64,000 nucleotides of DNA, from NCBI GenBank assembly GCA_946902875.1, contig OX336339.1, positions 26,598,672 to 26,662,671 on the forward strand, written 5' to 3'. The position numbers and the translations under genes are program-made. Each line of letters opens with the position of its first letter. The first letter of the stretch is position 1. Origin of the DNA: Nematopogon swammerdamellus. Taxonomy: Eukaryota; Arthropoda; Insecta; Lepidoptera; Adelidae. Shown here piece after piece: positions 1-10,628 of the stretch. The notes under the pieces are model-generated. The model was not told the origin of the DNA, made no database searches, and saw only the letters and a program-made list of their open reading frames with translations.

Positions 1-893
1 GGGACACATACACGCATAGACACGACACAGAGAGCTGGACCAGCGGCCGCGATCGGTCGTGTTGCAGAGCTGCTATCCTTTCAGTTAATTTATCAATATT
101 AAAGAGTAGATTCAGTGAAATAGTTTTACTTCAGAATTCGCCACTTTCAATAGCATGATTGGTTTTTACACCTATTTGATTTTATTTTTTTGTTAGATGT
201 TAGGAGAAATAATGCTCCTATAAACATTTGTTTTTTTTTCCTTAAAGTGTAGGTTTGAGTGCGTATGTAACCCTCCCGAAGTTTTTGACATGAATAACGA
301 AGCACCTTATACAGGGTGTTCGGCACATCGACAGACAACATTTTTTTGTAAGTAAGTGGGGTCATTTGCAACGTTTCGACCCATGATACCTTTTGTCAGA
401 TGTCACGTGGTATCGAGATACGATTTTTTTTCTTTATTTTTGAAAATTACCAAAATCCCAGCTTTAAACCCTTGTAACTTTTTTGTTTATGATTGTATCA
501 GCACGAAATAAATTTTATTGAATTTGAGAGTGTATCCTTGTTCTAGAAAAAAATATTACTTGATGAAGTTAATACCATGAAAAGGTTTTATGACCTCCCA
601 AAGTCCCGAGAACGAGTAAAAATGTGACAGAATCTTAATTTCTTAATTCATTTAAAAAAAAACTGACAGCAATTGATAGCTTCATTTTCTTTTAAAAAGT
701 TCGCTAGTTTATGCCCTTTCCAACGGTATACCACATGCCATACAAATAATTCACTATGTGGTGAAAATTAGGCACAGAGACAGAACAGAACGTAAGTAAG
801 TATGGGGCGGCTCGCTCCCGCAGGGTGGGACCCAGCTCGTTGGGTTTCCCTCTCCCCTCTCCTCTATTGACGGACGGAGTAGTAATGGAGACC
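1..893. other. AT-rich stretch, no gene resolved
   Basis: No convincing coding region is visible. The segment 300-800 has the look of a decayed dispersed repeat; it contains an ACAGGGTGTTCGGCACATC-type string often seen at element ends. On the minus strand, a possible acceptor (GATAGCAG at about 78-85) precedes an open stretch that runs off the window start. It could be the next exon of the minus-strand gene at 938-1684, but frame and identity cannot be established. Confidence 0.3.
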
Positions 894-937
894 CTACATA
901 ATTATAAGAGAAGTGAGTATTGATTGAGTGCGGGTAC

Positions 938-1684
938 CTGGGTGTGCACGGTGGATGTGAGCAGGTGTCTCTGCAGCTCGACGGGATTGCTCTCGCGGAG
1001 AATCGCGGCGAACTTGCTCGAGTCCGGTGTGCGCACGCGCGGCGGCCGCGGCGGCGTCGCCAGCACGCGGTCCAGCCGGCCGAGCGGCGTGGCGGGGGCG
1101 GGGGAGGCGGTGTCGGCGGGCTGCGGCGTCGCGCGCGCCGCCGCCTCCAGCTCGGCGGCGCGCGCGAGTAGCGCGTCGCGCTCGCGGCGCAGGCGGCGCG
1201 CGTCGCCGCACTCGGGGCAGCCGGCGGCGAGGGCGCGAGCGAAGCGCTCCTCGTCGCCGCGCGGCTCGAGCTCGTCGCGCAGCAGCTCGGCGTCGTCGCG
1301 GAGCCGCACGCCCTTGCGCTGGATCACGTCGAGCAGCGCCCACAGCTCGTCCTCGAGCGGCGCCGGCCGGCAGGGGCACGGCGAGCCGGAGGCGGGGGCG
1401 GCCGGCGCGGACGAGTGCGCGTCCTTGCACGACGTCTCCGTGCTGAAGCCCGAGTCCTGCACGGAGGGCTGCGGCTTGGCGCGCGCGGCGGCGGCAGCGT
1501 CGCCGGGCGCGGCGAGCTTGCGGCGCACGCGCACGCCGGGCTCCCAGTCGCGCGCGCCGCCGCTCGCGCCGCCGACGCCCGCGCCGCCGCCAGCCGACGG
1601 CGCCATCTTGGAGCGCAGGTTTGGGAAAGTCTCGATGACGAGGTCGCGGAACTCGAGCAAGGCTCCGACCTCATTCTGCAGCTC
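938..1684 (-). CDS. Internal exon of an unidentified host gene (249 codons)
   Basis: This is a GC-rich, 747-nt open exon. Upstream there is a good acceptor, TTTATTTCAG, ending at 1685; downstream there is a donor, CAG followed by GTACCC, at 937-932. Both ends are in phase 0. The translation starts ELQNEVGALLEFRDLVIETF. It then runs through a Gly/Ala-rich linker, a DSGFSTETSC segment, a helical stretch (ELWALLDVIQRKGVRLRDD), a CPECG motif followed by a charged, probably coiled-coil Arg/Glu/Leu segment, and a conserved-looking end, FAAILRESNPVELQRHLL. The phase matches the exon at 3208-3336, whose last residues SFVALQ would join ELQNEV. I do not recognise the family and assign no function. It is one of very few stretches here with host-gene codon character. 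The remaining exons probably lie before the window start and further upstream on the minus strand. Confidence 0.7.
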
Positions 1685-2050
1685 CTGAAATAAATTCAAC
1701 TCCTTTAGGCGCGTTATGCAAAAGCGAGGAGTACTGAACAGAGAAAACGTCACCGTCGTGCGTCATCGTCGCGCTCATCGTGACCGCATACAAATATTTG
1801 TATGTAGGTATTGTGCGGTGCTACCTATGAGCGGCCGAAGGGTTGAGGAGGGGAGGGGGAGGGGCTACAGGGGGAAACTGCGGCAAAAGGCGAGAAACTG
1901 CGGAAAATAGCGGAAAACAATCACACATTTGATGCATGCTTTTTTAGTATATTTATAAACCATAAAATTTTTTTAATCATTGTCCTATCGCATAAGGGCA
2001 GGGTGTATAGGAATAGGATGGGATGTAGGTATACAGAGTGAGAGTCGGCG
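1685..2050 (-). other. Intron between exon copies
   Basis: This is the intronic sequence between the minisatellite-borne exon copies and the 938-1684 exon. It includes a G-rich stretch (about 1847-1876) and an AT-rich stretch (1920-1980). No other feature is seen. Confidence 0.5.
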
Positions 2051-3207
2051 CCAGTCGGCGGTTACCTGGAGGGCGACGAAGGACTTGGCCTGCTCGGAGA
2101 TGAGGTAGTGGAAGGGGCCGGGCGGCGAGCGCAGCTGCATACACTCCATGCCCGAGCCGCCGGAGATGAGGTAGTAGAAGGGGCCGGGCGGCGAGCGCAG
2201 CTGCATACACTCCATGCCCGAGCCGCCGGAGCCGCCGCTATACAGAGTGAGAGTCGGCCGTTACCTGGAGGGCGACGAAGGACTTGGCCTGCTCGGAGAT
2301 GAGGTAGTGGAAGGGGCCGGGCGGCGAGCTCAGCTGCATACACTCCATGCCCGAGCCGCCGGAGCCGCCGCTATACAGAGTGAGAGTCGGCGGTTACCTG
2401 GAGGGCGACGAAGGACTTGGCCTGCTCGGAGATGAGGTAGTGGAAGGGGCCGGGCGGCGGCGAGCGCAGCTGCATACACTCCATGCCCGAGCCGCCGGAG
2501 CCGCCGCTATACAGAGTGAGAGTCGGCGGTTACCTGGAGGGCGACGAAGGACTTGGCCTGCTCGGAGATGAGGTAGTGGAAGGGGCCGGGCGGCGAGCGC
2601 AGCTGCATACACTCCATGCCCGAGCCGCCGGAGCCGCCGCTATACAGAGTGAGAGTCGGCGGTTACCTGGAGGGCGACGAAGGACTTGGCCTGCTCGGAG
2701 ATGAGGTAGTGGAAGGGGCCGGGCGGCGGCGAGCGCAGCTGCATACACTCCATGCCCGAGCCGCCGGAGCCGCCGCTATACAGAGTGAGAGTCGGCGGTT
2801 ACCTGGAGGGCGACGAAGGACTTGGCCTGCTCGGAGATGAGGTAGTGGAAGGGGCCGGGCGGCGGCGAGCGCAGCTGCATACACTCCATGCCCGAGCCGC
2901 CGGAGCCGCCGCTATACAGAGTGAGAGTCGGCGGTTACCTGGAGGGCGACGAAGGACTTGGCCTGCTCGGAGATGAGGTAGTGGAAGGGGCCGGGCGGCG
3001 GCGAGCGCAGCTGCATACACTCCATGCCCGAGCCGCCGGAGCCGCCGCTATACAGAGTGAGAGTCGGCGGTTACCTGGAGGGCGACGAAGGACTTGGCCT
3101 GCTCGGAGATGAGGTAGTGGAAGGGGCCGGGCGGCGAGCGCAGCTGCATACACTCCATGCCCGAGCCGCCGGAGCCGCCGCTATACAGAGTGAGAGTCGG
3201 CGGTTAC
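2051..3207 (-). repeat. 133/136-bp minisatellite made of exon plus splice donor
   Basis: This is a head-to-tail array. Counting the exon at 3208-3336, nine copies carry a full donor; the CAG|GTAACC sites leave exon ends at 2066, about 2264, 2398, 2534, 2667, 2803, 2939, 3075 and 3208. There is also a shortened partial copy near 2105-2220. Units are 133 or 136 bp and differ by one CCG triplet. Read on the minus strand, each unit holds the last ~105 nt of the upstream exon (from a Gly/Ser-rich stretch through MECMQLRSPPGPFHYLISEQ to SFVALQ), the donor GTAACC, and about 27 nt of intron ending TCTGTATAG. Reading through any donor meets the in-frame TAG of that TATAG. The array therefore offers multiple equivalent donors but no uninterrupted coding path. 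The copies are nearly identical, so the amplification is recent, or the copy number could be an assembly effect. Confidence 0.85.
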
Positions 3208-3336
3208 CTGGAGGGCGACGAAGGACTTGGCCTGCTCGGAGATGAGGTAGTGGAAGGGGCCGGGCGGCGAGCGCAGCTGCATACACTCCATGCCCGAGCC
3301 GCCGGAGCCGCCGCTAGCGCTGTCCGCGCCGCCCGC
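3208..3336 (-). CDS. Upstream exon of the same host gene (43 codons)
   Basis: This is the only array copy with a normal acceptor. On the minus strand, TGTATGTGTTGCAG ends at 3337 and is followed by codons for AGGADSASGGSGGSG, then MECMQLRSPPGPFHYLISEQ and AKSFVALQ, ending at the donor CAG|GTAACC (3208). The exon is 129 nt, phase 0 at both ends, so it splices in frame to the exon at 938-1684. The family is not recognised. The exon's 3' part is the unit amplified across 2051-3207. Because transcription enters here first, this is the most likely copy used in the mature mRNA; donors further along the array would be competing sites. Confidence 0.65.
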
Positions 3337-3647
3337 CTGCAACACATACACACACACAATATCATTATCAGGTTATGCGCTCTGAGGAAAAGTTGGCAGG
3401 CGCGAAGGGAAAGATAGAGACAACACTTCAGTAATAAATAATACAACATCTGAAAATGAACGGGAGGCGCATCTCGGTTTTGCAAAAAAAAATCTGTCAA
3501 GCGCGAAGGGTTCCGCAGATATTACCATACCTGTCAAAAAACCATATCCGTCGATCTTTTATATCTGCCATAACAAACTGCCCGTCGCGCCATTTATTAT
3601 CGAATTATCTAAATAATTAATTGTTGGGGCGTTTCTAGTATGGGGAC
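3337..3647. other. Intron-like stretch, no feature
   Basis: This is non-coding sequence upstream of the minus-strand exon. I see a short CA-rich piece at 3345-3360 and nothing else. Confidence 0.4.
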
Positions 3648-4026
3648 CTCCTATTTAACTGACTTCAAAAAAAGGAGGTTCTCAATTCGACTGTATTTAT
3701 TTATTATTATTTTTTTGTTTGTCCCCTGAGAACTTTCGACTGGGTGAACCGATTTTGATAATTCTTTTTTTATTTGAAAGCTGGTGCTTCCCGAAAGCGA
3801 GGGTACATTCTGCCGAGTACATTAATACCAAAAAATTACTAAAAACACTGTGAAATAAAAAACTATTAAATGTATGAAATAAAAGAAAACGAACCCTAGA
3901 CTAGAGTCGAAGGCGGTGCTAAAGCAAGCAAAAATGATGCATGAAAGAAAACATGAGTGGATGATAATATCCTTTGTGATTTGTGTAGCCTTCTTTAGCA
4001 CCGCCTTCAACTCTAGGGTTCGATGT
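3648..4026 (+). repeat. Dispersed repeat family F, partial copy with hairpin core
   Basis: The copy begins with the family start (GACTTCAAAAAAAGGAGG, then TTCTCAATTCGACTG) and ends with a hairpin core at 3891-4022. One arm carries GAAGGCGGTGCTAAAG and the other CTTTAGCACCGCCTTC, each bounded by a CGAACCCTAGA-type end. Four other copies occur in the window (about 19135, 22851, 33606 and 37410). No protein is encoded, and the class (MITE, foldback or LINE-derived) is not settled. Confidence 0.7.
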
Positions 4027-4050
4027 TTTTTTTTACATACATGAAGCCGG

Positions 4051-4696
4051 TTTTTAGGGTTCCGTATCCAGTACGAGACCCTAAGTTACCCTAACCCGAG
4101 TTACTAAGCCGAAGCCGTCTGTCTGTCCGAGGGCTGTATCTCTTGAACCGTAATAGGAAGCCCATTGAAATTTTCACAGAATATGTGTTATTAGTCCCCC
4201 CCCCCCCCCCCCCCCCCCCCTCCGCGCCCGCCTCCATTCCCGCTTCCATTTTAGCTGTAAAAGAGATGACTCATTGTTGTAGATAATTAAATTTCCTATA
4301 ACCAACAAACTTTGCATTTAAATTGTGCATTTTATATTTTAAATACTTCTAACCATTCTAGACAACATATCAAAAATTTAGAACTACCGGACCGTTTGTA
4401 AGGTAACCCCCCTCTTTTGGTCTCTATTTACTGGACTATATTTATTATGGCCGAAATAACAACAAATAGTAAAAATAAGAAAAAGTAACAAATTCACGGG
4501 GGTCCGTATGGAAGAAACCAAAAAGTGTATGCGCGCGCGCCATCTCCCCGAATAGATTATGAAACATTTGATTGAACTAATCATGACATTTAACTAATAT
4601 GAAGCATTTCATAACACGCCATAGATGGTGTGAGTGGCGCTAGCCGATACGAAACCCTCGGTGCGCGAGTTCGACTCGCACTTGGCCGGTTTTTTA
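4051..4696 (-). repeat. SINE-A copy split by an insertion with poly(C)
   Basis: On the minus strand the copy begins AAAACCGGCCAAGTGCGAGT (4696) and ends at a TACGGAACCCTAAAAA-type tail (4051). The head contains GTTCGACTC on the plus strand, a match to the Pol III B box, so a tRNA-related SINE is likely. Relative to other copies, about 250 bp (about 4193-4440) is extra, including a run of 25 C at 4196-4220. A further fragment of the same family lies at 4715-4862 in plus orientation. Confidence 0.7.
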
Positions 4697-4870
4697 TTGT
4701 TTGTTGGCGTATCTGACATATTAACACATATTCTGTGAACATTTTACTCGGCTACCTATTACGGTTCAAAAGGTACAACCTTCGGACGGACGGAAGGACG
4801 GACGGACAGACGTTGTTTGTAGGCTTAGTAATAGGCGTCCGTAAGGGTCACCGAAAATATTTTATTTTTA

Positions 4871-5268
4871 ACTAGCTTTTGCCTGCGGCTACGCTCGCGT
4901 GAAATTGGTATTTAAAAGGAAGAAAGTAAGTGTAAGTAAGAAAGAAAGCCGAGCTTCGTTCCTACGTTACCTTTATATCGGCGCGCGGAACAATTCAGTT
5001 GTATGAGAGCCACATCTTAGTGCAACCGCAACTGAATTTTATTTAGCTTATCCTGTGTCACGTCTCGTATAATACTTAAATGTGCTTGTACTAAGTTTCA
5101 TCGAATTCGGATGATCGGTTTAAGAGTTATGGAGGAACATACATACATACAGAAAATATTTCTAAAAGTCATCAATTTAGTTTTATTATCATACATAGAG
5201 TCTACAGACTCAGTATCTCATAAAACAAAGTAACTTACTCCATGACCATCCCTAACAGATTTATTATT
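4871..5268 (+). repeat. Dispersed repeat family C
   Basis: The copy begins ACTAGCTTTTGCCTGCGGCT and contains a GGATGATCGGTTTAAGAGTT block followed by ATGGAGGAACATACATAC. Two further copies, at 12701-13068 and 13711-14092, share start, order and end (ACAGATTTATTATTA). It has no coding capacity. Repeats with this start are ubiquitous in Lepidoptera; the class is unresolved. Confidence 0.7.
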
Positions 5269-5615
5269 ATGAGTGTATTGTGTATTGATGATGTGATCAC
5301 GATGGACGACACGATGACAACACGAGTGCGTGTTGCTCACTTACATTATATATATATACATACAATAACTAGTGAGCATTGTGTGTGACGTCACGCAGAC
5401 ACGGCTCGCGCGCCCAAACAGAGCTAATCAATTATCTTCAAATATTGCAAGCTTTTTTTAAAAAAACCTATTGCAAATCGGTCCACTTTTTAAGATAATA
5501 ATTTTTTTTTATTACTTAATTACTTGATTACAAACATAGTAAGCTAACATAGTAAACTTTCTAATTCAAAAAAACCCCGCATGCAAATCGGTCCATCTGT
5601 TTGGGAACTACGATG

Positions 5616-5676
<61 letters not shown>

Positions 5677-5800
5677 AAACTTATAAGACCCCTCCGTTTG
5701 CGTTGGGGATTAAAAATAGCGAATACGGATGTAGACAGACACGGCACAAAGCACATTTCTAAGGCTTGCAAACTTTTCATTTTACCTCTAAATCCCACAT
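5269..5800. repeat. AT-rich stretch with (CA)n microsatellite
   Basis: The perfect (CA)n run is at about 5616-5672. Just before it, at 5548-5615, is a short dispersed motif (CATGCAAATCGGTCCATC) that recurs inverted at about 21788-21835. A TATA-rich stretch lies near 5346-5360. No gene is seen. Confidence 0.8.
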
Positions 5801-6154
5801 AAAAAAACCGGCCAAGTGCGAGTCGAACTCGCGCACCGAGGGTACCGTATCGCCATGTCATGGCCAGCGCCACTCACGCCATCTATCTATTAGTTAAAAT
5901 GCTTCATACTCTTTTCGGTAGATGGCGCGCATACACTTTTTAGTTTCTTCTATACGGACCCCCGTGAATTTTTTACTTTTTCTTATTTTTATTATTTGTT
6001 GTTATATCGGCCATAATAAATAACACATATTTTGTGAAAATTTCAACGGGCTACCTATTACGGTTCAAGAGATACAGCCCTCGGACAGACAGACAGACAG
6101 ACGGCGTAGGCTTAGTAATAGGGTCCCGTACGACGGATACGGAACCCTAAAAAC
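5801..6154 (+). repeat. SINE-A, full-length copy
   Basis: This is the best-preserved copy of the family, about 350 bp. It starts AAACCGGCCAAGTGCGAGTC and runs through a GAACTCGCGCACCGAGGG block, CACTCACGCCATCTAT, TTGTTGTTATAT, CTACCTATTACGGTTCAAGA, a (GACA)n run and AGGCTTAGTAATAGG, to a TACGGAACCCTAAAAA end. The minus-strand GTTCGACTCGC is B-box-like. It is non-coding and presumably mobilised by a LINE. Confidence 0.75.
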
Positions 6155-6408
6155 GTTCTCTAACGCTCAAATAATGCTTGAAACGCTAATCCGAAGCGGC
6201 GAACTAAATACTAGAAGCGGCAAAGCGCGTTGAAACTTGTTACACCTGTCGGTCGGTACTCGGTAGACGCATTGTCATGCTACCAATCAGCTCATTCTCT
6301 TCACTCGCGTATTTGCGGACATAAGACGATAAGGTGAGCCGTATAACATGAGCATCAGTCATTGTTAAATCAGCTTATAAGCTGCTTTGGTCGATGACAT
6401 GCGGGAGT

Positions 6409-6444
6409 CAGAGCTGCGCTTCGTGCGCACGAAGCGCAGCTCTG
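6409..6444. repeat. 36-bp perfect palindrome
   Basis: The sequence is centred on CTTCGTGC|GCACGAAG with no loop. All 18 base pairs match by eye. A second inverted repeat with 14-bp arms and a 1-base centre (AATGGGATACCT) lies at 6547-6575. Confidence 0.9.
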
Positions 6445-6759
6445 GCGGGAGTGATGTGATGTATCATCTAGTACACAGTGGCGCCCAACCGAGCGCGCAC
6501 CTTCAAGTAGGGGCAGTACCTATGTATCACGTTTACCTACACATTTTAATGGGATACCTTAGGTATCCCATTAAATTAGGTATAGTAGGTATTAGGTATC
6601 ATACCTACCTGGCTATTTAGATTTTTAGACGAATTTACAAAAACTGCTCTATCTACTCGTATAATCCATATGACAGCATGCCAGCGCAATTTTTAACATG
6701 TTCTTGAGTCAACGTTTTTATAAATTTATTTTTGTTGTATTTTTTTTCCGCAGTATTAT

Positions 6760-7583
6760 CAGGCCTTCGCCACTCGCTCAAGGTCGCGAGTTAAATGCCT
6801 ACCGCTTGGCGTACCGACTAATCTACAATTAACAGTGGGCTGCTGCTATCCAGCCAGACCGGGCGCGTGGCGCTTTCGAATTTAGAAAATGTCGAAATCA
6901 CGTAATTATTGTGCAGTGGACGGGTGCAAAAGTCAAAAGACAAATGAAAACTTGTCTTTTTTTTCATTGCCGAGAGACGAAGAAAGGTAAGTGTTTTGTT
7001 TAGTAGCATTTTGATTTATTTCTAGTAATTTATTTATTCATATTAGTAGGAGGTCATAGATTTAAAAATAATATCATATTGCCAATAAAATTAGTTAGAT
7101 GACGCCGAACAGCGTGGTATGTATGGCCTAATTTGTATAAGGATAATAGGTACATTGTAGATGATCATTGATCATTAAATTTATTGATCAAACAAAACTA
7201 TCACTGGAAGGTTGCACGCAATGCACGCTTCGATGTGAGAAACTAATTGCGCTAACGCATGCATGAATTTGTTCGCATGAATTTGTCGTACCTAAATATC
7301 GTATCGTTGGTAGCTAGAACGATAAAAGTTGGTAGGTATCATCTTCATTTTATTCCTCACAATAAGACAGCACAAAGACACAGCCCTTAGACGCGCTGAA
7401 CGACGCGCTTTCGAGATAGAGTTACACGACAGAAAGAGAAGCGAAATGTAGGCAGTTATCGTGTTTAGGCATGCAGCTCTGTGGGAGTCAATTTGTACTT
7501 TATCGCGTCGTCGCAGAGTAGCTATTTCTTTGTGAGTGTTTGTACAGAGCAGCTTCTGTACGGAGTACTCTTTTCTATTCTGT
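6760..7583 (+). repeat. THAP-bearing segment, copy 1
   Basis: This ~820-bp segment also occurs in inverted orientation at 25441-26236. Homology begins at CAGGCCTTCG and stops at TTCTATTCTGTG. It contains the THAP first exon at 6889-6986 plus presumed 5' flank and intron. The shared borders suggest one duplicated or transposed unit; no clear terminal repeats are visible. Confidence 0.7.
6889..6986 (+). CDS. First exon of a THAP-domain protein, partial
   Basis: The ATG at 6889 opens a 98-nt exon that ends at a strong donor (GAAAG|GTAAGT). The product starts MSKSRNYCAVDGCKSQ and ends LSFFSLPRDEER. This matches the start of the THAP zinc-binding DNA-recognition domain: a basic start, Cys-X4-Cys, then the LSFxxxPRDxER segment. 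The second half of the C2CH signature (Trp, Cys-X2-His) would lie in later exons, which I could not find downstream. THAP domains occur in P-element-type transposases and in domesticated regulators. The copy at 25441-26236 has lost this exon. Isolation from further exons makes a transposon-derived or pseudogene fragment likely. Confidence 0.6.
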
Positions 7584-8979
7584 GGTATTATTTCAATGTG
7601 TACGTTTATTGGAATGTGTGTGCGCGAGCGCCTCGCGAGTCCCGCGTGCTACCAGTCGGACACCGCTGCGCTCATCTAGCACCTACATACTATAGACTAT
7701 AGTACATCAGTTCTACCATGTTAATTTATGTCAACGATGCATTCTCCAATTCACAAAATGGGACAACGTGATTGAGATTGATTGGATTGTGTCGAAGCGA
7801 CGACGGTGGCGCGGGGTGACGGCGCGGGGTGGCGCCCCGCATCCGGCTTACGTACCTACGAGGATACGGGTGGCGGTCGCGGCGCACCACAGAGCATCTA
7901 CCGGCGCGGGGCGGCGCGGCGGCGCGCGGCGCGGCGGCGGACAGACGGACACATTTCACGCCACATTGGAAAGTGACAATGCGCTCAAATTATGCAAGAC
8001 TGAGTGCTCTCTCCGCTCGAGATCTGCTCTCCGGCGCGGCGGCGGCGGCGGCGCGGTGTGGCGGCGGCGGGCGCGCGCGAGTATGATATCTTTATACTGA
8101 GGAAGTTGATGTTAGGGCTCGGCGACACGACTGATTGTATCACCAACTAAACTGTTTAGTTGAGTTGGGAATGTCCAACTGTTTAGTGATTGATGTGCGC
8201 GGTACACGGACGATGATCGTTGAGTCGTTTGTTGTGCAGGTATACTACAGCGCGCGTGTATTAGTACCTACGCAGCAATATAGCATAATCAATCAATCCC
8301 GCACATTGTTGGCCGACAAATTGGTTCTCAAATCCAATGAGCGCGTTATCAAGACAGCAGCGGTCTCGCGGACACTGTGGATGGACCGCAGACGTCGCAC
8401 AAATTAAGAAGAGTTGGTAAACAAAGTCGGCGGGGGGCGATCAAAAATTGGGCCGTGTGCGCACCGCTATAGGCGCTCACATACTTTATGAAGTTATACA
8501 ATTTTTTAATTGAGTCGTGGAGAGTCTGTCGGTGGCAACTAAACGATTGAGTTGGCGTCGTCGTGTAGCCACCCACAGAATTTGCATGTATTTGTGAAGT
8601 TTGTTTGGTTCCGACTCAACAGTTTAGTTAGATAATAATCGCTCGTCTGCCCGGGCCTCAAGTCGGTGCGTGCTGCGGTCTTCGCTATTCTCATGTCGCG
8701 TCACGCCGCACCGCCCCGCCCCGCCGCGCTCTCGCCGAAGCTATAATATACGCACGAGCTATTTAATAATAACAAAGCGATATGAAATGAGTAGTGAGCA
8801 CTATAGTTATAGGGCTCCCTGACTGTGGACTGTGGAGCGAACGAACAGCCGCTCGCGCAGGCGCTAAGTCAGCTTGAAGTACGACATCTCTACAGGTGGA
8901 CAGTACTCGGAAAAGACTATACAGTGGTGTCACCTTGGCAGTTCAATCTTTGATTGTGGATTAGAAATTGATAAGTTTA
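7584..8979. other. Intergenic stretch with GC-rich islands
   Basis: GC-rich islands lie at 7800-7960 and 8010-8080, and a third at about 8700-8740. They could be promoter or UTR sequence, but no exon with clear splice sites is supported. Imperfect inverted repeats around AACTAAACTGTTTAGTTGAG are at 8140-8185. No gene is called. Confidence 0.4.
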
Positions 8980-9210
8980 TTTTTAGGTTTCTGTATCCTG
9001 TACGGAAGCCTATTACTAAGCCTATGCTGTCTGTCTGTCTGTCTGTCTTTCCGTCCGTCCGTCTGTCCGAGGGCTGTATCTCTTGAGCCGTAATAGGTAG
9101 CCTGTTGAAATTTTCACAGAATAATATGTGTTATAGTTATTATGGTGGATATAACAAATAAAAAAAAAATAGAAAAATAAAAAATTAAGTGGGGTTCCCA
9201 TACAAGAAAC
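8980..9210 (-). repeat. SINE-A fragment
   Basis: This is the tail half of the family on the minus strand: AGGTTTCTGTATCCTGTACGG, CTATTACTAAGCCTA, a (GTCT)n/(GTCC)n run, then GGGCTGTATCTCTTGAGCCG. The B-box head is absent. Confidence 0.7.
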
Positions 9211-10628
9211 GTGTTTTTAGGTTTCCGTCAAAGATAATGGAAGTTACGAGATATGTGATGCTGATGACGCCCGCTCGCAGTCGGAACCGCTGTGGCAAGT
9301 TTTCTATCGCACACAAACACAATTCACACGGACGCGTCCGAACGTACGCACAAATACATTCGCACTAGCCAATCCCGCGCGTCCTATCCACGTGCGTGAA
9401 CGCACACATCGACGTGTCGACGCGTGTGGCTTGTCGTGTCCGTGAATAAACTAACTAGGGATTGACCACGTCGACATTCGTTATATCGACTATCGATAGA
9501 GCTAAAATTTAAATAAAACATAATGTAGAATGTGCATACCTATTAAAATTTATAAAACGAAATAATCCCGAACAAATTAAAATGTAAGATAAATTAAATT
9601 GTCTATATCTATGAATAACGGTCAAATAATATAGATTCCAAATTCCAAATTCTAAATTTTTTTATTGTTGAGAAGGTTAGTAACAATTTCATTTTCTTAA
9701 GTCTAGGTTAGTGTCACAACATGTTTAAAAAAAGAAAGAGGAGAAGAGTAGACATAGAAAACAAAACCACATTTGATTGATGTCCCGAGTGCACCACTGG
9801 GCTTTCGCCTGTGTCGATGCACTCAGGTATTTGTTGTATAGTTGAAAGGACTTATTCTGACAATCTTGAGATACAACAATTTGAGAATAGGTAAACAATT
9901 CTAGTTTTGATACAAATTTACCTATCCTTTTATACCCGGTGGTACGGTTTAGGCGCCCGGATTGCTACCACCGTACCAGTTCAGTTCAAACGGTTAAGTA
10001 AATTTTACGTGTTTTATGACTAGTTCAGTGTAGCCGGAATAATAGAGAACAGAATATAAGAGAAATAATAAAGGGATAATATGGAAAAGGCGAGAATGAG
10101 TAGATCGGACACACATCAGCCAGTCAGTCAGTCAGTTAGCGTGTGTGCGTCCACTGTTGGACATACGCCTCTCCAAGTTTCCTCCAGTCCAGAGCTGTCG
10201 CGCGGACCGCGGACTAGGTCCGCGCCGCTCACGCGGACATACGTACCCGGCATTGATTTTATAACCCTGTCGGGACAAAATTTTGCGGTCCCATGTGTGC
10301 GGCTCGGGTAGAACCGCACCGAGCGGTCCCGCGGACCTAGGCGGCAGGGGCCGGCAGGTCCGCATTGGGACCGCAGAGCTGTGGTCGACACAATACAAAA
10401 TTGACCAGTTCGTTATATAGTTCTGTATTTTATAGAGTAGATTAATTAAAGCGATTAATAAAACAGAATTAATTACTTATTACAATAATTGTGTTACTTA
10501 AAAAAAGTGTTGTCTTGAAATGAAATTTTTTTTTATATCTTGGGCAAACATGTATATTATATCATGGGAAAGTGGCCAAGTTCGATTCGAGCTCGCGTAA
10601 AGAGTGTTCCGTACCATCCCGTTTTCTG
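9211..10628. other. AT-rich intergenic stretch
   Basis: There is no gene. A decayed piece resembling the SINE-B tail (ACCACCGTACCAGTTCAG) is at about 9940-10035. A short region of tandem CAGT is near 10118-10136. A GC-rich portion at 10200-10390 has overlapping open frames in several frames, with no motif that I recognise. Confidence 0.4.

Noticed and set aside
1..85. Next exon of the minus-strand gene
   Set aside because: An acceptor-like site exists, but two frames are open and the end is outside the window, so it was not called.
894..1688. Several long overlapping frames on both strands at 894-1688
   Set aside because: High GC makes all frames open; only the minus-strand frame has matching acceptor, donor and non-repetitive protein character.
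2062..3286. About twenty frames of 71-93 codons on both strands
   Set aside because: They are the same frames repeated by the minisatellite; the real coding part is the exon frame ending in SFVALQ.
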